A stretch of 6,497 nucleotides of DNA from Paracoccaceae bacterium (lineage in GTDB: Bacteria; Pseudomonadota; Alphaproteobacteria; Rhodobacterales; Rhodobacteraceae). Location: positions 5,277 to 11,773 of the forward strand of contig DLZA01000400.1 in assembly GCA_003447515.1 (NCBI GenBank), read 5' to 3'. Positions 1-6,497 of the stretch are shown in pieces. Positions within the stretch are counted from its first letter, which is position 1. Each line of letters starts with the position of its first letter. The notes below the pieces were generated by a model. It ran no database searches, had not been told where the DNA came from, and worked only from the letters and a program-made list of their open reading frames with translations. The position numbers and the translations under genes were made by a program.

Positions 1-588
1 TCCCAGTAATTTGGTCCTTGTTTCAGATGCTTGGCTCACACCACTGAAGAGTTTCAGCAGTTTCACAAATCTTATTGGCCGCCATACGTGACGACGCAAT
101 GCAGCACGTCGGCGGTCCGTTGTGTGCAGGCCATCCACTGCAGCTAGAAGGATGCTCATATCGCCTGTGGATACCTTTAGTCCATACGATGCAAGCATAC
201 CTGCAAAAATAGAGAACACCTCGGCATCTGCCGCTGCGGGATCAGTTCGGTCAAAAAGCTCATAACCTACTTGTGTAAATTCAGTCGAACGCGCACCCAC
301 CTGTTTGCGCCAAACACTACCGTTATAGGTGTAACGCGCAGGTTCCGCTCCCTCAGCCATGTGGAGTTGCACAATTGGTACTGTGAAATCTGGCCGCAAC
401 ATCTGTTCGCCAATCCTCGGATCATAAGTCACAAATGTCCGCGAGCGAATATCTTCACCATACAGGTCTAGCAGCACATCCGCAGGCAATAAACTGTCAG
501 TTTCCACTGGCATTGCGCCTGCCAACACAAAGCTATTGGCGAGGCGATCAGCCTCTTCTTTAATACGCGCTCGGCGGTCGTTCTTCAT
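1..588 (-). CDS. hisZ: HisZ, ATP phosphoribosyltransferase regulatory subunit (partial, N-terminal 196 residues)
   Basis: HisZ is a catalytically inactive relative of histidyl-tRNA synthetase. It assembles with the short form of HisG to make active, histidine-inhibited ATP phosphoribosyltransferase, the first step of cytosolic histidine biosynthesis. The reading frame is open from the ATG at 588 to the window edge, so the C-terminal part is missing here only because the window ends. Class II synthetase-like segments are readable: LRPDFTVPI at about residues 64-72, YNGSVWRKQ at 88-96 and FTQVGYELF at 104-112. The equivalent part of a true HisRS carries a GRYRQF-type motif-2 loop; here the loop reads GARSTEFTQVG, which argues for HisZ rather than a second HisS. 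The start overlaps the hisS stop codon (TAATG), with GAAGG only 3 bases upstream, suggesting translation by reinitiation after hisS. In related genomes hisG commonly follows; that position lies outside the window. The family call is from recognition, not a search. Confidence 0.88.
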   Translation of the reverse strand, partial: MKNDRRARIKEEADRLANSFVLAGAMPVETDSLLPADVLLDLYGEDIRSRTFVTYDPRIGEQMLRPDFTVPIVQLHMAEGAEPARYTYNGSVWRKQVGARSTEFTQVGYELFDRTDPAAADAEVFSIFAGMLASYGLKVSTGDMSILLAAVDGLHTTDRRRAALRRHVWRPIRFVKLLKLFSGVSQASETRTKLLG

Positions 589-2081
589 TAACCTTCGGCC
601 CGCGCAATCATCACCTTAACTTCAGCTACCAGATCATGCCTTAAAATTTCTTTCTGCGCAGGCTGGTTTTTCCACTCCTCAGAGGTTTCAATCTCAGATG
701 CAAGCCGCGCTCCAAGCGCAAGATCTTTGATTTGCACTACGCCCCTTTCCTTCTCGTCACCACCCTCAATAACTGCAACGGGGCTTTCTCGCTTATCTGC
801 ATACTTCAACTGATTTCCAAAGTTCTTGGGGTTTCCAAGATACATTTCTGCACGAATACCCGAATCGCGTAGTTCTGACACCATCGATTGGTAATCTCCC
901 AAACGGTTGCGATCCATAACAGTCACAACCACTGGTCCCCTGGCCTTTGCATTCAAATGTTTCTTTTCGCGTAGCGCCGCCAGAAGGCGATCTACACCGA
1001 TAGATACACCCGTTGCGGGCACTTCTTGTCCTGTGAACCGTTTCACCAAATCATCATAGCGACCACCACCAGCCACAGACCCGAATTGTCGTTTGCGCCC
1101 CTTTTCATCAGAAATTTCAAACGTCAATTCAGCCTCATAAACAGGACCAGTGTAATAACCAAGGCCACGCACAATGGATGGGTCAATATCAATTCGATCG
1201 GACCCATAGCCTTGGGCCACGAGCAAGGATCCAATCTGCTCCAGTTCGTCTACACCTTCCATGCCCACTTCCGATTCAGCCACTAATTCGCGCAACCGTG
1301 CACAGGTAGCTGCAGTCGTTCCTCGCTTCGCATCAATAAAACCCATTACCACATCCACAGATGTGCTATCCAACCCAGCCCCTTCAGTAAAGTCACCAGA
1401 CGGATCCCTGCGTCCAGCGCCAAGTAGTGAACGAACACCATCCACACCTAATCTGTCCAGCTTATCAATCGCTCGAAGCACAATCCCTCGCGCAATTACT
1501 TTATCATCACCCGACAGGCCAGACACTTCCATGACACCGTTAAGCACTTTGCGATTATTGACACGCACGATGTAGTCACCACGTTCAATTCCAACCGCTT
1601 CCAAGCAATCTGACAGCATTGCACAAACCTCGGCATCCGCTGCCATGCTAGCGGTACCAACCGTATCTGCATCGCACTGATAGAATTGACGATACCGCCC
1701 GGGGCCTGGCTTTTCGTTGCGCCAGACTGGGCCCATTGCATAACGACGATAAGGAGACGGCAATTCATTACGGTGCTGCGCATAAACCCGAGCTAACGGA
1801 GCGGTTAAATCATATCGCAATGCAATCCAACTATCGTCTTCATCCTGCCATGCAAATACGCCTTCATTGGGACGGTCGACGTCTGGTAGGAATTTACCCA
1901 GCGCCTCAACCATTTCCACGCCTGAGGACTCTAATGGATCAAAACCATAGCGATGATACACCTCAGAAATCTTGGCAAGCATCAAGTTTCGCTCGTCCAC
2001 TTCCCCACCAAAATAGTCCCGAAACCCCTTGGGAGGCAACGCTTTTGGGCGTTGGATACTCTTTTTCTTATGTTTAGCCAT
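588..2081 (-). CDS. hisS: Histidyl-tRNA synthetase (HisRS)
   Basis: This class II aminoacyl-tRNA synthetase attaches histidine to tRNA-His in the cytosol, using ATP. The protein is 497 residues from the chosen start. PKGFRDYFG sits at 17-25. Motif 2 with the catalytic arginine is [18 protein letters not shown] at 120-137. The HisRS-specific signature [14 protein letters not shown] is at 303-316. Motif 3 spans about 335-366 ([11 protein letters not shown] to [10 protein letters not shown]). The anticodon-binding domain runs from about 384 to the end (VVVTVMDRN, then [16 protein letters not shown]). The frame stays open upstream to an ATG at 2162, but that would add 27 residues unlike the family. 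I chose the ATG at 2081 because AGGA lies 8 bases upstream and [21 protein letters not shown] looks like a normal family N-terminus. The gene overlaps hisZ by one base and is probably first in a hisS-hisZ operon. The motif-2 sequence matches the alphaproteobacterial type associated with tRNA-His lacking the extra G at position -1. Confidence 0.96.
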   Translation of the reverse strand: MAKHKKKSIQRPKALPPKGFRDYFGGEVDERNLMLAKISEVYHRYGFDPLESSGVEMVEALGKFLPDVDRPNEGVFAWQDEDDSWIALRYDLTAPLARVYAQHRNELPSPYRRYAMGPVWRNEKPGPGRYRQFYQCDADTVGTASMAADAEVCAMLSDCLEAVGIERGDYIVRVNNRKVLNGVMEVSGLSGDDKVIARGIVLRAIDKLDRLGVDGVRSLLGAGRRDPSGDFTEGAGLDSTSVDVVMGFIDAKRGTTAATCARLRELVAESEVGMEGVDELEQIGSLLVAQGYGSDRIDIDPSIVRGLGYYTGPVYEAELTFEISDEKGRKRQFGSVAGGGRYDDLVKRFTGQEVPATGVSIGVDRLLAALREKKHLNAKARGPVVVTVMDRNRLGDYQSMVSELRDSGIRAEMYLGNPKNFGNQLKYADKRESPVAVIEGGDEKERGVVQIKDLALGARLASEIETSEEWKNQPAQKEILRHDLVAEVKVMIARAEG

Positions 2082-2196
2082 AATCGTAATCCTAATTTCG
2101 CACTCCTTTAGCGCGATTGGGTTTGTACGACAAGGTAACCGCTGGTGCATTTCGATTTTCATTGAAGGGTGGGGACGAAGGGCGTATCCATTTCAC
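2082..2196. promoter_or_regulatory. Divergent spacer between hisS and slyX
   Basis: These 115 bases separate two divergently read genes, so promoters for both should lie here. Reading both strands I find no convincing pair of -35 and -10 boxes. The best minus-strand candidate is TTGTCG followed 16 bases later by CTAAAG, which is a poor match. I see no attenuator-like run of His codons, no T-box-like structure and no clear inverted repeat. The role is inferred from gene orientation alone. Confidence 0.4.
2090..2109 (-). promoter_or_regulatory. hisS ribosome binding region (decides start at 2081)
   Basis: On the minus strand AGGA (2093-2090) lies 8 bases before the ATG at 2081, and a stronger-looking AAAGGAG (2109-2103) lies farther upstream, 21 bases from that ATG. 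The AGGA spacing is right for the 2081 start. No usable ATG sits at the normal distance after AAAGGAG, so the stronger match is probably not the one used. Confidence 0.5.
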
Positions 2197-2406
2197 ATGA
2201 AAAAGATAGATAAAATCATCGCACTTGAGGAACGGCTGGCCCATACCCTGTTCCAGACCGAAGAACTGTCAGAGGTTGTAGCCAACCAAGCCGAGCGGAT
2301 CCAAGTACTGGAAAAACAGATGAAAGCGATGATGGAAATGATGCGAGATGCAGCGCAGGCCGAGGGCTCGGTGACGCTTGGAGATCAGCCACCGCCTCAT
2401 TGGTGA
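2197..2406 (+). CDS. slyX: SlyX family protein
   Basis: This is a small, highly charged protein of 69 residues, the usual size of the SlyX family, whose biochemical function is unknown. Residues 9-50 read as an amphipathic coiled coil (ALEERLAHTLFQTEELSEVV, then ANQAERIQVLEKQMKAMMEM), followed by a short polar linker and the family's characteristic C-terminal DQPPPHW. There is no signal peptide or membrane segment. The same frame is open upstream to an ATG at 2029, but that reading would run through the 5' end of hisS on the other strand and adds sequence unlike the family. The ATG at 2197 is the only candidate start near the coiled coil. Its ribosome site is weak: AAGGG at 2178-2182 lies 14 bases away, longer than usual. 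It is divergent from hisS and convergent with dnaE, so it is likely transcribed alone within this window. Confidence 0.85.
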   Translation: MKKIDKIIALEERLAHTLFQTEELSEVVANQAERIQVLEKQMKAMMEMMRDAAQAEGSVTLGDQPPPHW

Positions 2407-2417
2407 AATCCAAATGC

Positions 2418-2453
2418 AAAAAAACTACAAGAAAAACAAATCTTTTCTGTAAG
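2418..2453 (-). terminator. Candidate minus-strand terminator, AT-rich hairpin plus T7
   Basis: Read on the minus strand, CTTACAGAAAA (2453-2443) pairs with TTTTCTTGTAG (2435-2425) to give about 10 base pairs with one bulged T on each side. The run TTTTTTT (2424-2418) follows at once. The orientation fits transcripts running leftward from dnaE, and the site sits just before the slyX 3' end. The stem is low in GC, and the site is about 345 bases beyond the dnaE stop, so the assignment is tentative. Confidence 0.35.
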
Positions 2454-2475
2454 CGCCTTTGACCGAGGCTTTACC

Positions 2476-2508
2476 AGCTCATGGCCTCCAAACTGTAGGT
2501 CAGCTTTT
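2476..2508 (+). terminator. Weak candidate terminator downstream of slyX
   Basis: On the plus strand AGCT (2476-2479) and GGCCT (2483-2487) can pair with AGGTC (2497-2501, one G-U pair) and AGCT (2502-2505), leaving a 3-base bulge and a 9-base loop. A short T run (2505-2508) follows and overlaps the stem's last base. It lies 70 bases after the slyX stop. The bulge and short T run make it a weak candidate. Confidence 0.22.
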
Positions 2509-2653
2509 CAATTATACCACTGAGCGAGTGATAGAGTTGCCACCCATATGAGTGAATAATGTCTAAATTATGGCAACCAAACAATTCATTCTTACGCCCA
2601 ATAATTCTTGAATAAGAAATCGTATTTCCACAACAATCGGTCATGCATCGAAC

Positions 2654-2779
2654 TCACATTAACAATATTGATGAGATGCGGCGCTGCTCGAAAAACTTAA
2701 CCATGAAAACACCATAACCGGTTACGATTTTACCCGTTTCGGGATAAAGAGCCCGTAGACTAACTGAACCATTTTTCAT
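2654..2779 (-). other. Short open frame just downstream of dnaE (41 codons, uncertain)
   Basis: An ATG at 2779, 15 bases after the dnaE stop codon, opens 41 codons starting MKNGSVSLRALYPETGKIV and ending in TGA. There is no clear ribosome binding site (ACAGCAGAAACGC precedes the ATG). I recognise no family, and a frame this short can easily occur by chance. A second frame on the same strand, offset by one base (2696-2592), continues with FRAAPHLINIVNVSSMHDRL and ends in TAA. Together they could be a frameshifted remnant, but neither is established as coding. Confidence 0.15.
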
Positions 2780-2794
2780 GCGTTTCTGCTGTAT

Positions 2795-5700
2795 TTAAAA
2801 TTCCTCAACCATTTGCACGCCGGGCACATGCTTTAATGCTCCCGCAATCTGCGGATTTAACACGTAATCCTGCTTAAGCGCGATCTCCACCTCACCGGGA
2901 AGGTCGGCATGCATCAAAATTAAATGTACAGGTCCGCGCTGTCTGGCGTTGCCTGACTTGTTCGCTTCTTCAAGACGCGCGCCAACTGCACTAATCGCAT
3001 TTTCTTGAGCGATATAGACCTTCAATCCCATCGCAGCCGCATCGGCTACCACCTCATCCACCAATTGCACACTGCGGCACAGCAATTTTAATTGACCAGC
3101 CTCTTTTGTAGCCTCAACCGTGAGCACAATATTTTGCCCTGGTGATAAAAAATCACGATATTTTTCTAACGTGTCAGAAAATACTGTACATTCAAACAAA
3201 CCAGTGGGGTCCGAACATTGCACAAAAGCGAAACGATTGCCCCGCGCCGATTTTCTTTCCTGCTTACCTGACACTGTCCCTGCCAGCTTTGCCACAAAAG
3301 CGCCAGACCGAGCCTTATTCTCTACCTCAGCCATTGTCTTAACTTTTTTACGTTTGAGTGGCCCCAAATAATTATCAAGCGGGTGGCCCGATAGATAGAA
3401 GCCAACTGCCAAATGCTCCATGGCGAGCCGTTCTGTCGGCAACCATTCCTCCAGCATAGGCAAGCGTGGCGCAGGCAAATCCTCGCCACTATCCCCAAAA
3501 AGGCCGCCTTGCGCAGAATTACGTTGCTCATGAGTCGCGGCAGAATAGGCGACAATCGCATCAACGCTCTCCACACATTTGCGCCGATTGGGATCCAATT
3601 GATCAAATGCGCCAGATCGGGCCAGCATTTCCATTGGACGTTTGCCCACACGTTTTAAATCAACGCGTCGTGCAAAATCAAAGAGATCCGCGAACGCTCC
3701 ACCATTTTTACGAGCCTCAACGATCAGCTTCATCGCCTCAATACCAACGTTTTTCAAAGCGCCCAACGCATAGTGGATTTTACCATCCTCCACTGAAAAC
3801 GTCTGATACGATTGGTTCACGCAGGGCGGCATTATCTCTATTTCTAAATTTCGTTTGGTTTCTTCAATAAACACTCCAAGCTTATCGGTCAGGTGGATGT
3901 CACAATTCATCACCGCCGCCATGAATTCCACAGGGTGGTTCGCCTTCAGCCAGCCAGTTTGATAGGACACCACTGCATAAGCAGCAGCGTGCGATTTATT
4001 GAAGCCATAGTTGGCGAACTTATCAAGAAGGTTCCAAACCTCCATCGCCTTTTTTGCATCCACTCCATTTTTACCTGCTCCGTCCAAAAACTTCGGCCGT
4101 TCTGCATCCATCGCCTCTTGAATTTTTTTACCCATAGCACGACGTAGCAAATCGGCGCCGCCGAGTGAGTAACCCGCCATTTCCTGCGCAATCTGCATTA
4201 CCTGTTCTTGATAAACGATAATGCCTTGCGTCTCATCAAGGATGTGATCAATCGTTGGGTGCAATTTTTCCCGATCCGATTGCCCATTCTTCACTTCACA
4301 GAACTTTGGAATATTCTCCATTGGACCAGGTCGATAAAGCGCCACTAGTGCAATAATATCCTCAATGCAGTCAGGCTTCATGCGCCGCAGTGCATCCATC
4401 ATGCCACTAGATTCTACCTGGAACACCGCCACAGTTTTAGCATCAGCGTAAAGTTTAAAGGTCTTTTCGTCATCAAGGGGTATGGCGTTTATCTCATTAA
4501 CCGCACCCTTTAGCGGCTCATACAATTTGGACCCATCTGGCCCAATGTGTAATTCGCGCCCAGACCTATTCACCAGATCCACAGCGTTTTGAATAACTGT
4601 TAAAGTCTTTAGGCCCAAAAAGTCGAACTTAACAAGACCCGCCTGCTCCACCCACTTCATATTAAATTGTGTCGCAGGCATGTCCGAACGCGGATCTTGG
4701 TACAACGGAACCAGTTCGTCCAGCGGCCGGTCCCCGATAACAACCCCCGCCGCATGGGTGGATGCATTACGTAACAATCCCTCGACCTGCTGCGCGTAAA
4801 CCAGCATCCGGTTAACCACCTCTTCGGACTTTGCCTCTTCACGAAGCCGAGGCTCATCCGTCAGTGCTTTTTCAATCGAAACAGGTTTCACACCTTCCAC
4901 TGGAATCAGCTTTGATAGGCGGTCCACCTGTCCATAAGGCATCTGCAAAACCCGACCAATATCGCGCACAGCTGCTTTTGACAGAAGTGCACCAAATGTA
5001 ATAATTTGCCCGACCCTATCGCGACCATATTTCTCCTGAACATAGCGGATTACCTCTTCGCGTCGGTCCATGCAAAAATCGATGTCAAAGTCAGGCATCG
5101 AAACCCGTTCAGGGTTCAAAAACCGTTCAAACAGAAGTGAGTAGCGCAAAGGATCGAGGTCAGTGATCGTCAAAGCATAGGCCACCAAAGATCCCGCCCC
5201 AGATCCACGACCTGGCCCGACGGGAATACCCTGATCTTTACCCCACTGGATAAAATCAGCAACGATTAGGAAATATCCCGGGAACCCCATATCCTCGATA
5301 ATACCCAACTCAAAATTTAACCTTTTTTGATATTCTTCGATACTCACTGCGTGGGGGATCACGGCAAGGCGTTTTTGCAAACCATCGCTGGCAATACGAC
5401 GCAGCTCGGCAACCTCATCATCCGCAAACTTTGGTAAAATTGGATCACGCGTAATCGCACGAAACCCACAGCGCTGTGCAATTTCAATCGTATTTTCAAC
5501 CGCTTCTGGCAGATCAGCAAACAACTCAATCATCTGTTTCGGCGTCTTTAAATAGTGCTCCGGCGTTAGACGCCGGCGTGGTTCTTGCTGGTCCACATAC
5601 ACGCCATCAGCAATGCAGAGTAGCGCATCATGAGCTTCAAACATCTCAGTTTTTGGGAAGAAGACATCATTGGTCGCCACCAACGGTAGCTCCATCTCAT

Positions 5701-6304
5701 AGGCCGTTTCCACGAAGAACTGTTCCGTCAACATTTCTGCTGGCGTGCTATGCCCGCTTTCATTTGGATGACGTTGCAATTCAACATACAATCGCCCATC
5801 AAACATTTCAGCCATTCGCATTAACAACGCCTTTGCAGCATCGATCTGCCCGTCCCGAACCAACTGGCCCACGGGTCCAAGTGCGCCACCGGTAAGGCAA
5901 ATCAGACCCTCTGAATGTTTCGCCAGCTCATCAAGAGTAATATGCGGAAGCTGGTCACCACTATCCAAAAACGCGCAAGAGTTCAGCTTCATCAGATTCA
6001 GATAACCTGCCTCATCTTGAGTTAGCAGAACCAACGGACAGGGTGGTGGGGAATTACCGCCGACTTGCGATACTGTAGCGAAGACCAAGTCCATCTGACA
6101 GCCCACAATTGGCTGCACACCGGCCTTGGCTGCAATTTCAGAAAATTCTAGCGCCGAAAAAAGATTACCACTATCAGTAACGGCAACTGCGGGCATTCCC
6201 ATATTGCAACACATATCCGGCAATTCTTTCACCTGAATTGCTCCCTCTAACAAGGAATAGGCAGTGTGAAGCCGGAGGTGGATAAAATTGTTTGGAGTGC
6301 TCAT
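2795..6304 (-). CDS. dnaE: DNA polymerase III subunit alpha (DnaE1 type)
   Basis: This is the catalytic subunit of the replicative polymerase, which extends DNA at the fork with the beta clamp and a separate proofreading subunit. At 1169 residues it is full length. Domains in order: PHP domain at about 5-275 (HLRLHTAYSLLEGA at 9-22, AVTDSGNLF at 41-49); polymerase core with GPGRGSGAGSLVAY at 363-376; two catalytic aspartates within PDFDIDF (404-410); and the third, D561, in KFDFLGL. The fingers region includes ALYRPGPMENIP (655-666) and FNKSHAAAYAVVSYQTGWLK (768-787). A helix-hairpin-helix region spans about 840-905, with YALGALKNVG at 845-854. QGGLF (932-936) matches the internal clamp-binding motif QxxLF, and an OB fold lies at about 1002-1080. 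The start at 6304 matches the usual family N-terminus, although its ribosome site is weak (only AAGA close upstream). The PHP metal site looks degenerate (R11, S45). No frameshift or truncation is visible. Confidence 0.97.
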   Translation of the reverse strand: MSTPNNFIHLRLHTAYSLLEGAIQVKELPDMCCNMGMPAVAVTDSGNLFSALEFSEIAAKAGVQPIVGCQMDLVFATVSQVGGNSPPPCPLVLLTQDEAGYLNLMKLNSCAFLDSGDQLPHITLDELAKHSEGLICLTGGALGPVGQLVRDGQIDAAKALLMRMAEMFDGRLYVELQRHPNESGHSTPAEMLTEQFFVETAYEMELPLVATNDVFFPKTEMFEAHDALLCIADGVYVDQQEPRRRLTPEHYLKTPKQMIELFADLPEAVENTIEIAQRCGFRAITRDPILPKFADDEVAELRRIASDGLQKRLAVIPHAVSIEEYQKRLNFELGIIEDMGFPGYFLIVADFIQWGKDQGIPVGPGRGSGAGSLVAYALTITDLDPLRYSLLFERFLNPERVSMPDFDIDFCMDRREEVIRYVQEKYGRDRVGQIITFGALLSKAAVRDIGRVLQMPYGQVDRLSKLIPVEGVKPVSIEKALTDEPRLREEAKSEEVVNRMLVYAQQVEGLLRNASTHAAGVVIGDRPLDELVPLYQDPRSDMPATQFNMKWVEQAGLVKFDFLGLKTLTVIQNAVDLVNRSGRELHIGPDGSKLYEPLKGAVNEINAIPLDDEKTFKLYADAKTVAVFQVESSGMMDALRRMKPDCIEDIIALVALYRPGPMENIPKFCEVKNGQSDREKLHPTIDHILDETQGIIVYQEQVMQIAQEMAGYSLGGADLLRRAMGKKIQEAMDAERPKFLDGAGKNGVDAKKAMEVWNLLDKFANYGFNKSHAAAYAVVSYQTGWLKANHPVEFMAAVMNCDIHLTDKLGVFIEETKRNLEIEIMPPCVNQSYQTFSVEDGKIHYALGALKNVGIEAMKLIVEARKNGGAFADLFDFARRVDLKRVGKRPMEMLARSGAFDQLDPNRRKCVESVDAIVAYSAATHEQRNSAQGGLFGDSGEDLPAPRLPMLEEWLPTERLAMEHLAVGFYLSGHPLDNYLGPLKRKKVKTMAEVENKARSGAFVAKLAGTVSGKQERKSARGNRFAFVQCSDPTGLFECTVFSDTLEKYRDFLSPGQNIVLTVEATKEAGQLKLLCRSVQLVDEVVADAAAMGLKVYIAQENAISAVGARLEEANKSGNARQRGPVHLILMHADLPGEVEIALKQDYVLNPQIAGALKHVPGVQMVEEF

Positions 6305-6497
6305 GTTGTTATCTTATCGCAGCTTATAACGAGGCGAAACCCATTGCATCCCATATCCGTCAAAACGATGCTGGCTTAAAATATTTTTTAAAAAACTGAT
6401 AACTCAAATAAAATGGTAATTTGAGTATGCGCAGACGCGTGCAGTCGGTCGTTTTTTAATATCCTAATTCGTAAACACTGCCGAATGACGCCGAGTA
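6305..6497. other. Upstream region of dnaE, no gene identified
   Basis: These 193 bases lie upstream of dnaE and reach the window edge. They contain an AT-rich block (about 6376-6420) with a promoter-like element. I could not recognise the 3' end of a neighbouring gene. One minus-strand frame is open from the edge to a TAA at 6388, but its 35 codons are well within chance. Confidence 0.5.
6378..6407 (-). promoter_or_regulatory. Candidate sigma-70-type promoter for dnaE
   Basis: On the minus strand TTGAGT (6407-6402) and TATTTT (6383-6378) are separated by 18 bases. This would place the transcript start roughly 65-70 bases upstream of the dnaE ATG. The block is AT-rich, so such matches arise easily. 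A TTGACG nearer the gene (minus strand, around 6363-6358) lacks a partner -10 box at the right distance. Confidence 0.28.

Larger units (their letters stand above)
2407..2794. other. Intergenic gap between slyX and dnaE 3' ends
   Basis: This 388-base stretch lies between two convergent genes and is visibly more AT-rich than its surroundings. It contains no tRNA-like cloverleaf, no repeat array and no recognisable protein. Structures seen are an AT-rich hairpin with T7 on the minus strand (2418-2453), a weak plus-strand hairpin (2476-2508), a wide inverted repeat GTTGCCA/TGGCAAC (2536-2577), a small hairpin TTCTT-GAAT-AAGAA (2605-2618), a palindrome TAACCGGTTA (2715-2724) and a hairpin CCCG-TTT-CGGG (2733-2743). 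Two short minus-strand open frames sit end to end at 2592-2779. Confidence 0.6.

Noticed and set aside
1261..1575. 104-residue plus-strand open frame inside hisS
   Set aside because: It is Ser/Thr/Pro-rich low-complexity translation antisense to hisS, which is typical of a shadow frame.
2082..2162. 27-residue N-terminal extension of hisS starting at an ATG at 2162
   Set aside because: The extension is unlike the HisRS family. The ATG at 2081 has AGGA at 8 bases and a normal family N-terminus, and the extension would use up most of the divergent promoter spacer.
2029..2196. 56-residue upstream extension of slyX
   Set aside because: It runs antisense through the start of hisS and adds sequence foreign to SlyX. 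The family's usual length of about 70 residues fits the start at 2197.
2216..2419. 67-residue minus-strand open frame across slyX
   Set aside because: It lies opposite the slyX coiled coil and has no recognisable family. The plus-strand SlyX reading explains the region.
3466..3870. 134-residue plus-strand open frame inside dnaE
   Set aside because: It is antisense to a well-conserved part of dnaE and shows no domain, so it is a shadow of the real gene.
5476..5895. 139-residue plus-strand open frame inside dnaE
   Set aside because: It is entirely antisense to the PHP-encoding part of dnaE and has a shadow-like composition with no recognisable motif.
6421..6460. GC-rich stretch followed by TTTTTT (6452-6457) as a plus-strand terminator
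   Set aside because: The preceding bases GCAGACGCGTGCAGTCGG do not form a stem longer than three or four pairs, so there is no hairpin to go with the T run.
6388..6495. Minus-strand frame open from the window edge to a TAA at 6388, a possible 3' end of an upstream gene
   Set aside because: Thirty-five open codons are expected by chance fairly often. The translation is not recognisable and its end overlaps the AT-rich promoter-like block.

Overview
The window looks like chromosomal DNA from an alphaproteobacterium, most likely a marine Rhodobacterales (roseobacter-type) species of moderate GC content. The basis is the alphaproteobacterial form of histidyl-tRNA synthetase (motif-2 segment [14 protein letters not shown]), a hisS-hisZ pair on one strand, a SlyX-family protein ending in PPHW, and a DnaE1-type replicative polymerase of 1169 residues. 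This is family recognition from reading the translations; no search was run, and genus is not resolvable.

Layout from left to right. The first 588 bases hold the N-terminal 196 residues of HisZ on the minus strand, cut by the window edge. Its ATG overlaps the hisS stop codon by one base (TAATG). hisS (588-2081, minus) follows. A 115-base divergent spacer separates hisS from a 69-residue slyX homologue (2197-2406, plus). Next is a 388-base gap (2407-2794) with no convincing gene. It holds an AT-rich hairpin with a T7 run on the minus strand, a weaker plus-strand hairpin, two short palindromes and two adjacent short minus-strand open frames. dnaE (2795-6304, minus) fills the second half of the window, and 193 bases upstream of it contain a plausible but unproven promoter.

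Functionally, hisS and hisZ are two members of the class II synthetase-like family that are very likely co-transcribed and translationally coupled: one charges tRNA-His, the other is the regulatory subunit for the first step of histidine biosynthesis. dnaE is the catalytic subunit of the replicative DNA polymerase. slyX has no known biochemical role. dnaE and slyX converge on the 388-base gap, so terminators are expected there.

This is essentially a housekeeping region. I found no mobile element, CRISPR array, tRNA or rRNA gene, and no sign of a new multi-gene system. The points most worth a second look are the alphaproteobacterial HisRS type, the degenerate PHP site of DnaE and the possible gene remnant downstream of dnaE.
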